From: Marsupella aquatica
Lineage: Eukaryota; Marchantiophyta
NCBI GenBank assembly: GCA_973895155.1
Contig: OZ316894.1
Location: 8,184,001-8,248,000, forward strand
Reading direction: 5' to 3'
Length of the DNA: 64,000 nt
Each line of letters begins with the position of its first letter. The first letter of the stretch is position 1. Below the pieces are notes generated by a model. The model saw only the letters and a list, made by a program, of their open reading frames with translations. It was not told the DNA's origin and made no database searches. Below are positions 24,374 through 35,733 of this stretch, in pieces. A program made the position numbers and the translations under genes.

Positions 24374-26097
24374 TTACTTCTTGTTGCGCAAAATCTGCTG
24401 AGGTGTCTTCTTCACCTTTGGCAGCATAGTAACTTTTTCTATCACCGAGGGTCTCTTTGAATCCCGTCGAGTGGCACGACCTGGAATGACCTTGGAACCA
24501 GTCTTAGGAAGCTCCATTCTTGTTGCCAGAGTCGTTTGTGAACAATCTCCATGAGAAGTTGAAACTAATGGGATCCCCAAAAAAGGAGGTGGTAATTCAT
24601 TCAATCCATCAGCGTAGGCTGCAGCAGATGCTTCCTCTTCCCAAGGCGCAATTTTTCCCACCTCCGGTATGTCTTGATCTTCAAGGTTAGTGGCTTGTTG
24701 GATCCAAGGATGTTCTTCACTATCTACCAACAAATCACTCTCATTTGTTTTAGGGTCCATCGATGTGTGAGACACCTTTGGTTTTTCGGCCAAAATCATA
24801 ACAGGATCCACTTGTGCATTGATTTCAACATTTCTTGTCTCTAGAGGATCCATTTGCTCCCTTGCTAGGTTGCTGTCAACATTTCTTGGCTTTGTCAATG
24901 TGAAAGGCTCATCCAAAATATTAGCCTCAACCACTAGAGGATCCATCTGCTCCCTTGCTAGGTTATTGTTAGCATTTATTGGCTCTGTTGATGTGGGACG
25001 CACATCCAAAATGTTAGTCTCAACCACTAGAGGATCCATCTGCTCCCTTGCTAGGTTGTTGTTAGCATTTCTTGACTCTGTCGATGTGGGAGGCACGTCC
25101 AAAATGTTAGTTTCAACCATTGAAGGATCCATTTTCTTCTCCACTGGATCACCATCAACATTTACTTGCTCTGTCGATATGGGAGACGTGCCCAAAATGT
25201 TAGTTTCAACCAGTAAAGGATCCATCTGCTCCACCATTGGATTCACGACCAAAGCATTGTCTCTTATTGTTTCCTCGTTTGGAATGAAAGAATCATCTCT
25301 CTTCACACCCAAATCTTGGATGATTGCTTGTTCATAATCACTTTGATAAACTGCACATGTATCTAGGGTAGCATCATTAAGATTAGACACGGGTGTATCT
25401 ATAGAGTTAGTGATAGGGTTGGAGATTAGTTGATACTCCTTCATCCAAGTCCATTTGTTAATAGTGCTTTTAGGTTCACTTTGAATGGCAAAAACATCAA
25501 TAGGAGGATCTCCAACCATTTCACATACTTCTGTTGCATAATAGACATTATCTTGTAAATTAGTGATTTGTTCAGGGGTTTCCAAACCGGAGCGATGAGT
25601 CAAAGCTTCATGCCAATATGCTCTTGCTTTCCACCCATGAAATTGAGCTTCGCTTCGAAAGAACTCATCCCAATCTATTGTAGAAATGTGATCTGGGCAA
25701 CTGGTTTCCTGATCAGGAATATAATTTTCCCACACAAATTTGCGGACAATCATTCTTCGCTCATTTTTACTTTTGGTTTCATCAAATGCCACTTCATTTT
25801 TGTTTCTTTGATTTGATTCTTGCACCCCAGCACGGCTACAATTTGATTGGATATTTTTAACATTCTTTGCATTTAGATTTGAGGTAGGGCATCTTCCTTT
25901 GGTCATTGAAACTCCTTGTTCCTCGACATTGAGCTCTGGTTCGGTTTGGAAAGCCCTGAACGAGTCAAGAATTTCCATTGAATCATTTGGTGATTCCACG
26001 TGATCCAACTTTAGTGGCTGCCAAGCATTCGGGGAATCAATGTTATCCTCTTCGTCCTCATCCTTGTTCTCGTCCTCAATAGAATTGGTTTTATCTC
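24374..26097 (-). CDS. element A gene, acidic exon with 31-residue repeats
   Basis: The acceptor is TCGTTGTAG before 26097. The exon opens with a very acidic stretch (NKDEDEEDNIDSPNAWQP). A possibly folded part follows (KFVWENYIPDQETSCPDH, DWDEFFRSEAQFHGWKARAYW). Then comes a long disordered region holding about five copies of a 31-residue repeat (REQMDPLVVETNILDVRPTS...), encoded by an exact 93-base period at 24841, 24934, 25027, 25120 and 25213. It ends in a basic tail (KVKKTPQQILRNKK) and TAA at 24374. Function is unknown; such tails often serve as nuclear tethering or interaction regions. Confidence 0.5.
24841..25305. repeat. 93-bp coding minisatellite
   Basis: Five imperfect copies have an exact 93-base period (units begin at 24841, 24934, 25027, 25120 and 25213, each around GAGGATCCATCTGCTCC). 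The period is a multiple of three and keeps the - strand frame; the + strand is also open as a by-product. Confidence 0.85.
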
Positions 26098-26654
26098 CTA
26101 CAACGAAAACAACAAACAATAGATAAATATGGTGAACCAATAAACTTCTAATTATTTTTATTTATTAAATATTGCTATTAGTTTGCTTTGCCTAATTTCA
26201 ATGACTACATGATGTATTAGACAAGTGTTTTCTATATTATGTTAAGTACTAATCTAATTTTTCACAAAATTCCAGAGTAAGTTAATCTATTTATAGAATT
26301 TAAGCGATTCATTTGACAAGTTAAAACTATGATTGGGTTGTTCAGTTTGTATTAGTATTTGCTTCAACTCTAGTTGGAATTATTATCCATTTGAAATGTT
26401 TGGACTATACCAAATAATAGGTTCTATATTGTCTTGATAAATTTATCTAACTTCACACATCCAACTTGTTCCAACCATGGTTCATTCTAATATTTTCATC
26501 AATCAATCATTCTATATCAAATCATGTACATCATTCTCTTGAGAACATTGATTTATAATTCATGATTCATATCTGGCATATGACAAGTTTGGCTACTTAA
26601 TTCATCATTAGCTATTGAATATGGTAGTTTATAACAAATGGTAGTCATATTAAC

Positions 26655-26991
26655 CTCCAAGTGGATCAGTAGGAACATTGGTTGGCATTTCGTAGACTTT
26701 GTCATCTGATTCAGGAATGTTGCCCAATCCATATTCCTTGATCACACGAGCAATACTACTTTCACCAAGGTGTAAGGTATCTTTGCAAAGCTCAATAATG
26801 TCCTCTCTCATATTCTTCTTGGCCAAATTATACTTCATCAATCTGGCAATATTTTTCTCTAAAATACTTCGAAGTTCACATGATGCTTCTTCAGGCTGAT
26901 CATGATTAAACTTGTTTGTGGAAGAAAAGAACTGCGTAAGTCCTTCGTGATTAGACTCGTCACAATATGAACGTACCCGAGCTCCCAAGTT
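26655..26991 (-). CDS. element A gene, third exon
   Basis: The acceptor is TTTTGCAG just before 26991. The exon encodes NLGARVRSYCDESNHEGLTQ, then a charged helical region (ELRSILEKNIARLMKYNLAKK) and GESSIARVIKEYGLGNIPES. It ends at a GTTAAT donor near 26655. No known domain is assigned. Frame and composition match the exons on either side, so it is read as part of the same broken gene, not as an independent gene. Confidence 0.45.
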
Positions 26992-27092
26992 CTGCAAAAC
27001 CATGAGACTGAGTTTTAATACTTGGGATTTCAATATAGTTGAATAATTAAATGAACTTTCAACTGTAAGGTTTGGGGTTTAAAAACTCATAC

Positions 27093-28438
27093 CAAAAGGG
27101 AGTGGATCAGATGTCGGCCATCTCCAAAACAGACAGAAAACTTGTCAAATGAGACAAGTTGAGAAGTCAAGTTATCATAGAAACTCTTGCTTTTCTCCCC
27201 AAGCTGAGTCTGCTATGCAACATCTTCTGTTGTCTCTTCATAATTCTTCAAACATCCTGCTTTCTTAAAGCTTAACAAAATTTTTCCAGAAATCTCATCT
27301 GCCTCACATTCTTCAGTGAATGACACTTTGAAGAATGCATAAGTTACAAAAAGACAATTGACATCATAAATTGTCGATGTAGAAGATGACGGTCGAGATT
27401 GTGTCCAGTATTGTTTTGTGAATGCAACATAATGTGGGTGTGCTGAAATGGCACTCATCACAAAGAAAGAGTCGATCGTAGATGATATCACTACCACGAC
27501 ATGAGATGGTTTGGACCCAATCATAGAAGCTGCATCAAAGAATGCTTCATATGTCTTCCGTGTCATGGGACTTATTCCAGGTATCATGGTAGCATCCAAG
27601 AATATGAATGTTGCCATTTCTTTCAATTCCAAGATGATTGGACGAAAAAATGCAGGAGTTCCAAATCCCTCATTTGAACAAAACCTAAGTTTTGAGTCAA
27701 GTTTCACAACCACCGGATTACCTTTTCCATCCATTGAAGCCCTGATTGACCATATCAAACTCTTAAAAACTCCAGGCAAAAGATTTTGCAACTTGTCATT
27801 TCCAGTGTTCTTCGTTAATGATTTTGGGATTACTGCAGGTCCAAGCGTAGTTCGAAGTTTTTCAACTTTATCTGGAGTAAGCTTAAAAAAAGCTCGCATT
27901 GCATTCACCTTCTCGATTCTCTGCTCCATGGGCAACGCTCGTAGTTTCCCCTTAGGCATATTATCTTTTGCAAGATATTTCAAAAGCAGTATCTCAAACT
28001 CCTTATCCTGCTTCTTTTGAACGCAATACTCATCAAGAGCAATGAAATCTTCTTCGATAGGAACTGCATCTATCTTCTTTGCAATTCCGCTACTTCGTTG
28101 CTTCATTAGTGAGATCTTCTTATTGGTAAGAAGATACCTTGCAATCTTCATCAACACTGCATCTTCAACACCAAGAAAATCCCGAAATGTTCTTCGTGCC
28201 ACCTCCCAAGCTCCTCGAGCAGAATCTTTCTTAATAACATCTCTCTGTAAGAACCCATTGAAAGCAACCAATTTTCCTTCTCTTGACATCTCATAAACTT
28301 TCATCCACAAGTTGAAGGTGGAATCTGTCATATATAAGATGAAAGGTCCAAGTTCACCCAAATTAAATTTTCCATTCTCCTCTTTAGCCCAAGGGATGAC
28401 GATCATTGCTGCTTTTGAGAAGTGCTGTTCACACACAA
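27093..28438 (-). pseudogene. element A gene, second exon, unknown domain, in-frame TAG
   Basis: The exon begins at an acceptor near 28424-28438 (HFSKAAMIVIPWAKEENG). It runs open to a TAG at 27213, then continues in the same frame as QTQLGEKSKSFYDNLTSQL to a GTATGA donor at 27093. The roughly 440-residue product is mixed alpha/beta by composition, with a predicted core near FIFLDATMIPGISPM and PSHVVVVISSTIDSFFVMSA. No catalytic signature is recognised. The continuity across the stop, with no loss of protein-like composition, shows the stop is recent or read through. It is joined to the exons on either side by spliceable introns. A 30-base perfect tandem duplication (28441-28500), each copy ending in AACCATGGTT, sits in the intron just upstream. 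Confidence 0.5.
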
Positions 28439-28595
28439 CTAAAATCATTAGGTGGATACGAACCATGGTTAAAATCATTAGGTGGATACGAACCATGGTT
28501 CACACTGTTATACTTTTCACATTCTATTGCATTCAGATGCACTAGCAAAAGTTAAACAAGAATAAAAACAAACTTATGAAATATATGACTCTTAC

Positions 28596-29873
28596 CTTCC
28601 ATTTTGAATCTTTGGTGCTGTTTGTCTCTGAAGGAGGACATCCATAACTTTTCCAAATATCTCTGACCTATCTTGCAATCAAGAAAAATTGGGATTCATC
28701 CATCGCTGTGTGATGGACATGATTCAATGTCTTTGATAATCCCATCATTACCAGGTTCCCAGCCAAATCATATGGTGCCCAAAACATCACGGCATCAATT
28801 GTAAGGCATTTTTGATGAATAGCAGCATCCACTGATTCATCATTCAAAAGTAATCGGTAAGCTATGACTGTGTGCTGGCCTCCAATTATCCAAAAATGAT
28901 AATTGTCAATTTGATCAAGGATCGGTGGGTGTGACAATGGAGTCCCACAATAGCCAACTTCATTGCTCCTGCTCTCATCCCAAAGCACTGGGATGAGGAA
29001 ATAAACCCGCTTCTCAAAATTTACCAACGACTGAAATTTCATCGAGTTGGCAAGGTCCCTTGAGTAATCAGGGTCATGTACTCTACATTTTACAACATTG
29101 GGTGCAATGTGGCATTTCGAATTTTCAACATTGAAAACTCTACTATCAAAGATGTTTGCTTTTTTATAAACACCATTGAAACTCTTGCAAAGATCTCCAA
29201 TGTTTTCTCCAGTGATCACTTTTGGAAGTTCTCATGTTTCAAACTTGGATTGCTTCTCAAGTTCCTCCTTCTTTCCAACACGAAATGTTTCCGGGAAGGT
29301 GCATTTTGCCCATGCCAAGATGGATAACATGTACCTCTCGATGCTTGGGCCATTTATGAGTGTAGAAACCTTTGGGAATGTGGGATCCAAAATGGTTGAG
29401 AATGCCTCCGGAGATAATCTGCAATTTGCCTCAATGTATGTTTGGTCAAACATCCCAAATACCTCTCTGGAGAAACAATAGCAAATCCTATTGTTTTGTG
29501 ATTCATCGACGGTATCCTCCTCGACCAGAAGGACCAAAGCCTCTTGACAGTCTTTCAGGTTGACATTTTTCTCATAAACACAACTGAGAATTCGAGAGTC
29601 TGACAATACCAAAGTCCCCTCTTCAGAAGCGACGCACATCCGAAGAACATTCTTATCAAGCACCACTCCCCAGTGCTTCATATCTTTCTGTTCAACTCGG
29701 ACAACAGTATCGGTGATGGTGGATTTCAATGTCATCTTCCTCCCACGAAAATTAGTGATGGAATTCACTCCTGTGACACCCTTTCTAACTTTGGCTTTCC
29801 TTTTTTTTGGGCTTCCATCAGTTTTTTCCAAAGACTTCCGCTTCTTCTTGCTAGTTTCTCCTTCGGATGCCAT
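28596..29873 (-). pseudogene. element A gene, N-terminal exon; possible ParB-like fold; broken
   Basis: It starts ATG at 29873 with a Lys/Arg-rich nuclear-localisation-like tail (KKKRKSLEKTDGSPKKRK), then a globular region. Near 29232 the frame shifts by one base; coding resumes at about 29219 (VITGENIGDLCKSFNG). Further on, NVVKCRVHDPDYSRDLANSM and FWIIGGQHTVIAYRLLL have the layout of ParB/sulfiredoxin-type domains (Pro-Asn/Arg segment, then an hhhxGxHR-like motif). That assignment is tentative. An in-frame TAG at 28668 interrupts it: the same frame continues as VRDIWKSYGCPPSETNS up to a good GTAAG donor (exon end about 28596). One frameshift plus one amber codon suggest a decayed copy. I do not recognise the family. 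Confidence 0.5.
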
Positions 29874-30070
29874 GACTATGTGCGTTCTCGCTCTGCTTCA
29901 CAACAAAAACAAATTTGATCATAAGAATACTGTCGGCAAGATGTGTCAAGGATATTCTTTAAAGAACATGTTGAATGTTCAAAGAAACCAGATATTTTGA
30001 AATGTTTGACTTAATTTTCTCCCAGGGATAGCATAGAGTAGTTTGGATTCTGGCAAAATGTAGATCATCA

Positions 30071-30866
30071 AACCATGGTTCATGCTGCAAGCTCTAAATC
30101 TAGATGAAATCAAAGATGACTAGGGATAGTGCAAACAAAGGTTCATGGAATAATATTTAGCTTTGAATCTAAATGAATTGAATCAAAGACTACTCGGACA
30201 GTGCAAACCAAGGTTCGTGCAAGATAGCTAGCTGTGACTGATATTTATTCTTTGTACTGCAAACCATGGTTTGCTCTGCAAATGGTTACAGGGAATGAAC
30301 TTCAGGACAAATCAATGGGGACACTGCAAACCAAGATTCGTGCAATGAGGGCTTGTGATACTTATTCTCAGTAGTGCAAACCATGGTTTGCACTGCAAAT
30401 GATATGACTTTCACGTTAAATGAATGGCAACACTAACAATCAAAATGAACATGAAGTAATAAGGCTCGGATATCAATAGGTCCCTTTGTGCAACAAGGTC
30501 TAGAAAAATTGACTAGGAAGATAAACTTCAGAGCAAACCATGGTTCATGCCCTTGAAAGCAAAATTGAGCTTCATTAAGATTAGAAATTGGACTGGGTGG
30601 ACATGCATGATGTGCAAATCCTTGTTTGTGCTGCAAGTACAAATGTAAATCCATTTGCTAGAAAATTGTTGGCTGGAAGGACAGCCAAGTCCAGATGTGA
30701 GTTGTGATAGTGGGAGTCACATATTACCCCTTCACAGCACGAACCATGGTTTGTGCCACGATAGGTACAAGGCACCAGGTTTGGAAAATGTAATGCCTCA
30801 AAGGAAGGTGAGTTGAGGTCAGAGTGGTGGAATTAGACTTAACATAAAGATGTGCAAACCATGGTT
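30071..30866. promoter_or_regulatory. AACCATGGTT palindrome cluster upstream of element A gene
   Basis: Six exact boxes occur at 30071, 30262, 30379, 30536, 30742 and 30857, with degenerate ones between them. The flanks extend the symmetry: the core GCAAACCATGGTTTGC at 30377-30392 sits in a 22-base perfect palindrome (30373-30394). Spacing is about 115-205 bases. The position, just 5' of the ATG at 29873, suggests binding sites for a dimeric protein, by analogy with subterminal transposase sites. Confidence 0.6.
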
Positions 30867-33800
30867 TGTGCTATATGAAATCATGGAAATCTATTTCAGA
30901 GACAGGGCCGACTGGGAGGATAATCGAGGTCACTTGCTTCGCAGCACAAGCCATGGTTCATGCAGCAATTGATAAATGTATTGCCTCAAAGGAAGGCTAG
31001 CTCAGTTGACCACAGAGAGGCCAAGGGGACACGATGTGAGAGACAGTTGAATTGCACATCATGGTTTGAGCTGGAGGGATAAAATGCAATCCATTTCATA
31101 AAGTGGGATTGCTCGAATGATAGCTGACTTAGGAGTGGAGTGATTTTATTGGGACTCCACAACATGGAACGGATTCAGGAAATGCACTGGCCGTAACGAC
31201 TTAGCTGCTGGCCTCAGGGATGATTTCTTTGATAAGGTGTACAGTCCGTAACAGCTTACTTGAAGGATTCATGGATTGAGTTAGGATTGTGGGAAGAAGG
31301 GGATATTACAATCCTCCATAAACTTTTAGTTGTGACCTCCAAGTTTAGACTTTGGTTATTGTTAATGAACATAAAATGACCTTTAGGAATAGTCAAGCAC
31401 AATAGGACAAATCTTGCTATGGCAATCTTCAGCACACTCTGGACTACAGAGATTGAGGGCAGGTTACCTATGATCAAGTGCACTTCAAGTTAGCTCAGCA
31501 ACCCTGCTCAGACCAGCTCAAGCCTCAACAACTCCGCGCTGATGGGGATTAGAAAAAGGGATATATGCCACGTTTAGGCCAGTTATTGAGATGAGAAGGG
31601 GTAGCTCGATCCACCTTCCTAGACTGCCAAACACATCCAAGATCACACTTCATCATGTGCTCACAAAGCCAATATCAAAGGGTATATATTCAAACAGATA
31701 TGCCATAACAAGAAGTTTCCAATTAACAAAGGCTCCAAAACAACGATAGAGACTTAAGGATGTCCAACAGTATAATCATGTAGCAGCACTTACCACTGAG
31801 AATAGTCCTGGCCTTCACACAGCATGTGAGAATAGTCCTGGCCTTCCACGCCTTTACGCAGCATACTGCACCACACAAAGGAACAAAACCAAAAGTTGAG
31901 CATTAAAACTCTTACCAATCACAACGAGTTACAAGAACATGACTCAATACTGAGAGGCATGATCAACAAATGAGTCAATCCGCCCAAATAGCAAGGGCGG
32001 AGGTGACAAAGGAACACTAATTTAAAGAACAACCACTTCTGAAGGGAAAAAAAGACAATCTGATCAAAAGCATGTGAGATTTGTAGAACCAAATGAAAAC
32101 ATACAACCAAAATTTAGTCTTCCTACCGCGTGCTTGGAAACTCTATTGTTGAGTGTTGCTCTAAGCTACTATCTTCCACATGGCTGCCAACAGTAAGCAA
32201 CAACAGTTTGCTGCATTAATTGTTTGAATGGGTCTGTTTGCACAGCCAAGCATACACTCTGACAAGCATATTATCGACATGTAGCATCATAATGAAACTA
32301 AGGCACTTGATTCTTGTACACTGAACTGAGTAGACAGCCGGGTAGACTGCAGACTGTGAGAGTGTGAATGTTAAATTAGACCAAGACGTGCAAGTTGGAC
32401 AAATGAGTTCATGTTGTGACATAGGTAGTCGTCCCCCCGACCTCTCTACTCTACTCTACTCTACTCAATCACATATATGCCAATATATACATTATCGACC
32501 CTTACTGACTGAGATCAATTCCTAGATCTTAGAAGGCCCAGAATCTGGCCCAAAATATTTGATCTAGTCATTTTTAATTTACCTCAAACTAAGCCCTCGA
32601 TATATCAGACTAAATATTCAGCTTCTTGCCATGATCGATTGATTAGTTATGAATTAGCAGCAAATTTTTAGATTAATTTCTTAAACTCTACGTACGTCCA
32701 TATACTAGTCTGAGTTGTCTTTGCACAGAAACCAAGCCTTGTGCTAAGAATGCTTGCAATTGATACTCATCCATACACAGTCCCAACAAAGATACCTCTC
32801 CTTGAGTGACTCGATCTACGGACTCTTTAGCATTATTGACAGGGCTGACTTCTGGCACGTAGAGGCTAATTATATGCAGTTGCCCAATAATAGTTTAGTG
32901 CATACCCAAATCTGACCTGTGCTTTTACTGTCAACGGCTACGCCTGTTGCTCACTCTATTGTGTTGAAGTCAAAGTTGTCTTGGACCTACATGTCCAGGC
33001 AACAAACTTTAGTATCACAAGGCCACCACTAAAGAAGATAAACAGTGAATATAATTTTCAACAAGCTAAAACAATGAACTGAAACTTTGGCAAACCCACC
33101 ACAGTATTTAATTGCATGCAGCAGAAAACGATGAGATGCACATAAAAAACTTTACAAATTATATTCATGTACGTCTACAAGACAATTTATCAATGCCATT
33201 GCTCTTGGTTAGAACACATGTCGGAAGCAAAGTGATGAATCAATATGTAGAGTACATTATAGTTTCATAATTTGTGTTGTCTGACGTAAAACTAGGAGAG
33301 CAATATTCCTCTTCCAATCAAAGTGGTAAGAATATTAAAATAGACAGGGAAGTACCTTCCTAACAATCACATAACCTTGGTAATGAAAACCAGATCTACC
33401 TTCTGTTGTTGGTGAAGTACGTTGTTGGTGAAGTAGTAGTTTAACTCTGAATAGCATCCCTGGGAGGATCTCAGCACTAAATTACATATTTGACATGCAG
33501 CGCTCCTGTCCAATGGAAGTACAAATGACATCAGAAGAATAAAGAAGATGTGTCCATCTACACACAAGACAAATGTACTACTATTTTAATTTTATGCTGT
33601 GTAGCTATCCTTCTGATTACAGAATTGTTTTAAAATTTGGCACTTGTTAGATAATCTCACGCATGGATCTAGATTCTAGTTTTTGTCAGGCTGACATCGA
33701 CATTGAGAATTAAATTCTAATCTATTGCAAGCTTTGTCAAACTTTCTAAGTTTGAATAACACTGTATGGTCAATTCGTCTTATCCTTGTTCCAATCAGAT

Positions 33801-34421
33801 TGCTAAGAACGTTAAAAATAGATAGGGAACTACTGTACCAGGCTTCCAACGATCACATAACCTTCAGAATAAAACCGAGATCTATACCTGTTGGGAGAAA
33901 CTAGCTCTCTGGGAGAGGCGCAACAATAAAATACATCGCCGACATGCAGCGCTCCTGTCCAACGGAAGCAGGCATAGTGTTAGGAGAATAGAAAAAATGT
34001 AGCTGTCATGCAGAGCTCCAATGAAAGCACGTAAATGTTACGGAGTAGGAAGATCTGGAAACCAAATGTGTCATTCTTTATACCATTGGAAAGAAGAAGT
34101 CAAGCCGCATCCAACAAACCTAGACACTCAGGTTTTGAGAGAAAGAGGAAGACGCAGTATGAATCGTAAGTAGGCAAAAAAAATGCAAAAATAACATAGC
34201 TAGACACAGAAAAATGCATAAATGTTGACTGGGTCAATGTGACACGATTTTCAATAATACTGGATGAAAACAGGCGATTAAGGCATCGTTGGAAAGGATT
34301 TTCAAATGCTTTTGAAACAAGCCCATGAGCAAGACTTCTTGTTGAGTAAACACTGAGATCGGAAGACAAGTCAGAGAAGGAGATTGAAGGAACATCAATC
34401 CTCCATTACAACCGGGAGCCA

Positions 34422-34561
34422 GGAAGAAACGAATAAAGAACAGTGCAGGTGATGGGAACTGCTAGCAAACCGCTGCGGCAAGGCTCTGCTTGGAAGAAAC
34501 GAATGAAAAACAGTGCAGGTGATGGGAACTGCTAGCAAACCCCTGCAGCAAGGCTCTGCTT
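34422..34561. repeat. 70-bp tandem duplication
   Basis: GGAAGAAACGAAT begins at 34422 and again at 34492. Both copies run through CAGTGCAGGTGATGGGAACT to AAGGCTCTGCTT with few differences. Confidence 0.85.
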
Positions 34562-34847
34562 CACTTTGGTCGATATCAAAATTATACACATAGATGCAAA
34601 GTGACGACATACATTCCACATACAGGCTAGCTCACCTATTCTCCATCACTTTCACATCAAGTCACCTCAGCGCAGCACTCACTCGGCGATTACTCACAGT
34701 CCTAGCACTCACTCAGCAACGACTCACAGTCCTGTATTCCAGCTCAATCTTGCCAAAACTTAGCTCAACTCCAGCTCACGGTTGAGTCCAAATCATTCTT
34801 CAGCTCCAACTCACAGTTCAGGGTCTCAGCACTTGCACCAAAGCACA

Positions 34848-35047
34848 ACTTGATGTAGCTCTCGCTCCAAACTTTCCCGCAACTCACAAGATTGACCTTC
34901 AGATTTTGAGCTCCCACTATACTTGCTACTTGACCTAGCAAACTAACTTGATGTAGCTCACGCTCCAAACTTTCCCGCAACTCACCTTACTCGTAAGATC
35001 GAATTCCAGATTTTGAACTCCCACTATACTTGCTACTTGACCTAGCA
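34848..35047. repeat. ~98-bp tandem duplication
   Basis: ACTTGATGTAGCTC begins at 34848 and 34946. Both copies share GCTCCAAACTTTCCCGCAAC and CCCACTATACTTGCTACTTG and end GACCTAGCA. Short CACTCACTC/GACTCACAGTCCT repeats precede it (about 34660-34735). Confidence 0.8.
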
Positions 35048-35703
35048 CGCCCTACCTTGCAGGCACTCACACAGCAGTGCGCACAAGAAATCCACTCAAT
35101 GTGAACTTTTCACCCAAAACATGAGCGGGAGACATGCACTGAAAAATGGGACATTAATTCAAGTTAGAGGAAATGGAGGGAACCCTTGCCATCAAATTTG
35201 GCTTGGCCATAAGGAAAAGCGGAGGATGGCTGGCCATAGCTTTTGCACAAACTTAATTATTCAAAAGGTTTATTTTTTATTTTTCAGTAACCTCTTCATT
35301 CACTTATGATCAAGACATATATCCAATTGTTATGGCAAAAAGTGATAAATTATGACTTCGGTAGTTCATAACTTGTTCTGCCCATAAACTGTCCACCCGC
35401 CTGTCCATAACTTGTGATGTCTGTATGTAAGCAACTTTGAGACACATTATTTGAAACTTTGAGATGCCTTATTGGTTTACATGGTTCAAGGCCATATTGG
35501 TTAGTGTCACTACTGAAAAATATGACATTGGAAAGTGTGCCATTGGTTAGTGCCAACCTCCCTCAAAGTCTTGAGTTGGCACAAGTTGTTCAGATGGTCG
35601 GCACTAGACATTGATCGAAGATAATGGAGCCAACTGTTACGTGGAAGTTCCCATTGATATAACCGTGCATCCTCTTACACAAAACAGTAGTCCAACTTAC
35701 TGA

Positions 35704-35733
35704 CACTAGAAGAAACCGGCCCGTTTTGAGACC
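35704..35733 (+). repeat. left terminal inverted repeat of CACTA element
   Basis: It starts CACTAGAAGAA and ends GAGACC, pairing with 52942-52971. The TGA before it is the target-site duplication. Confidence 0.9.

Larger units (their letters stand above)
22900..31100 (-). mobile_element. AACCATGGTT-box element A (putative novel transposon, decayed)
   Basis: About 8 kb is bounded by, and interspersed with, exact copies of the 10-base palindrome AACCATGGTT: 22914, 26473, 28461, 28491, 30071, 30262, 30379, 30536, 30742 and 30857. Near-matches occur at about 24052, 30210, 30325, 30950 and 31060. A large multi-exon gene runs on the - strand (29873 to about 23445). I saw no copy between 31100 and 61100, but copies reappear before the gene at 62158. 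The mobile-element call rests on this repeated box architecture, a gene unlike ordinary housekeeping genes, and the transposon-related domains of the partner locus. No terminal inverted repeat or target duplication was identified, so the limits are approximate. Confidence 0.4.
31100..35511. other. non-coding stretch with small tandem duplications
   Basis: No gene is supported. It contains a ~30-base duplication (GAGAATAGTCCTGGCCTTC, about 31799-31850) and a (CTACT)n microsatellite near 32445-32466. A diverged ~200-base pair of copies lies at about 33310-33560 and 33785-34010 (shared GACATGCAGCGCTCCTGTCC). A 70-bp duplication and a ~98-bp duplication are listed separately. Confidence 0.5.

Noticed and set aside
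24819-25337. 172-residue + frame over the 93-bp repeats
   Set aside because: Shadow of the - strand coding repeat; open only because the period is a multiple of three.
27511-28020. 169-residue + frame
   Set aside because: Antisense shadow of the element A second exon.
22900-31100. endogenous large DNA virus insertion
   Set aside because: The gene has several spliceable introns, and I recognise no viral capsid, polymerase or packaging gene.
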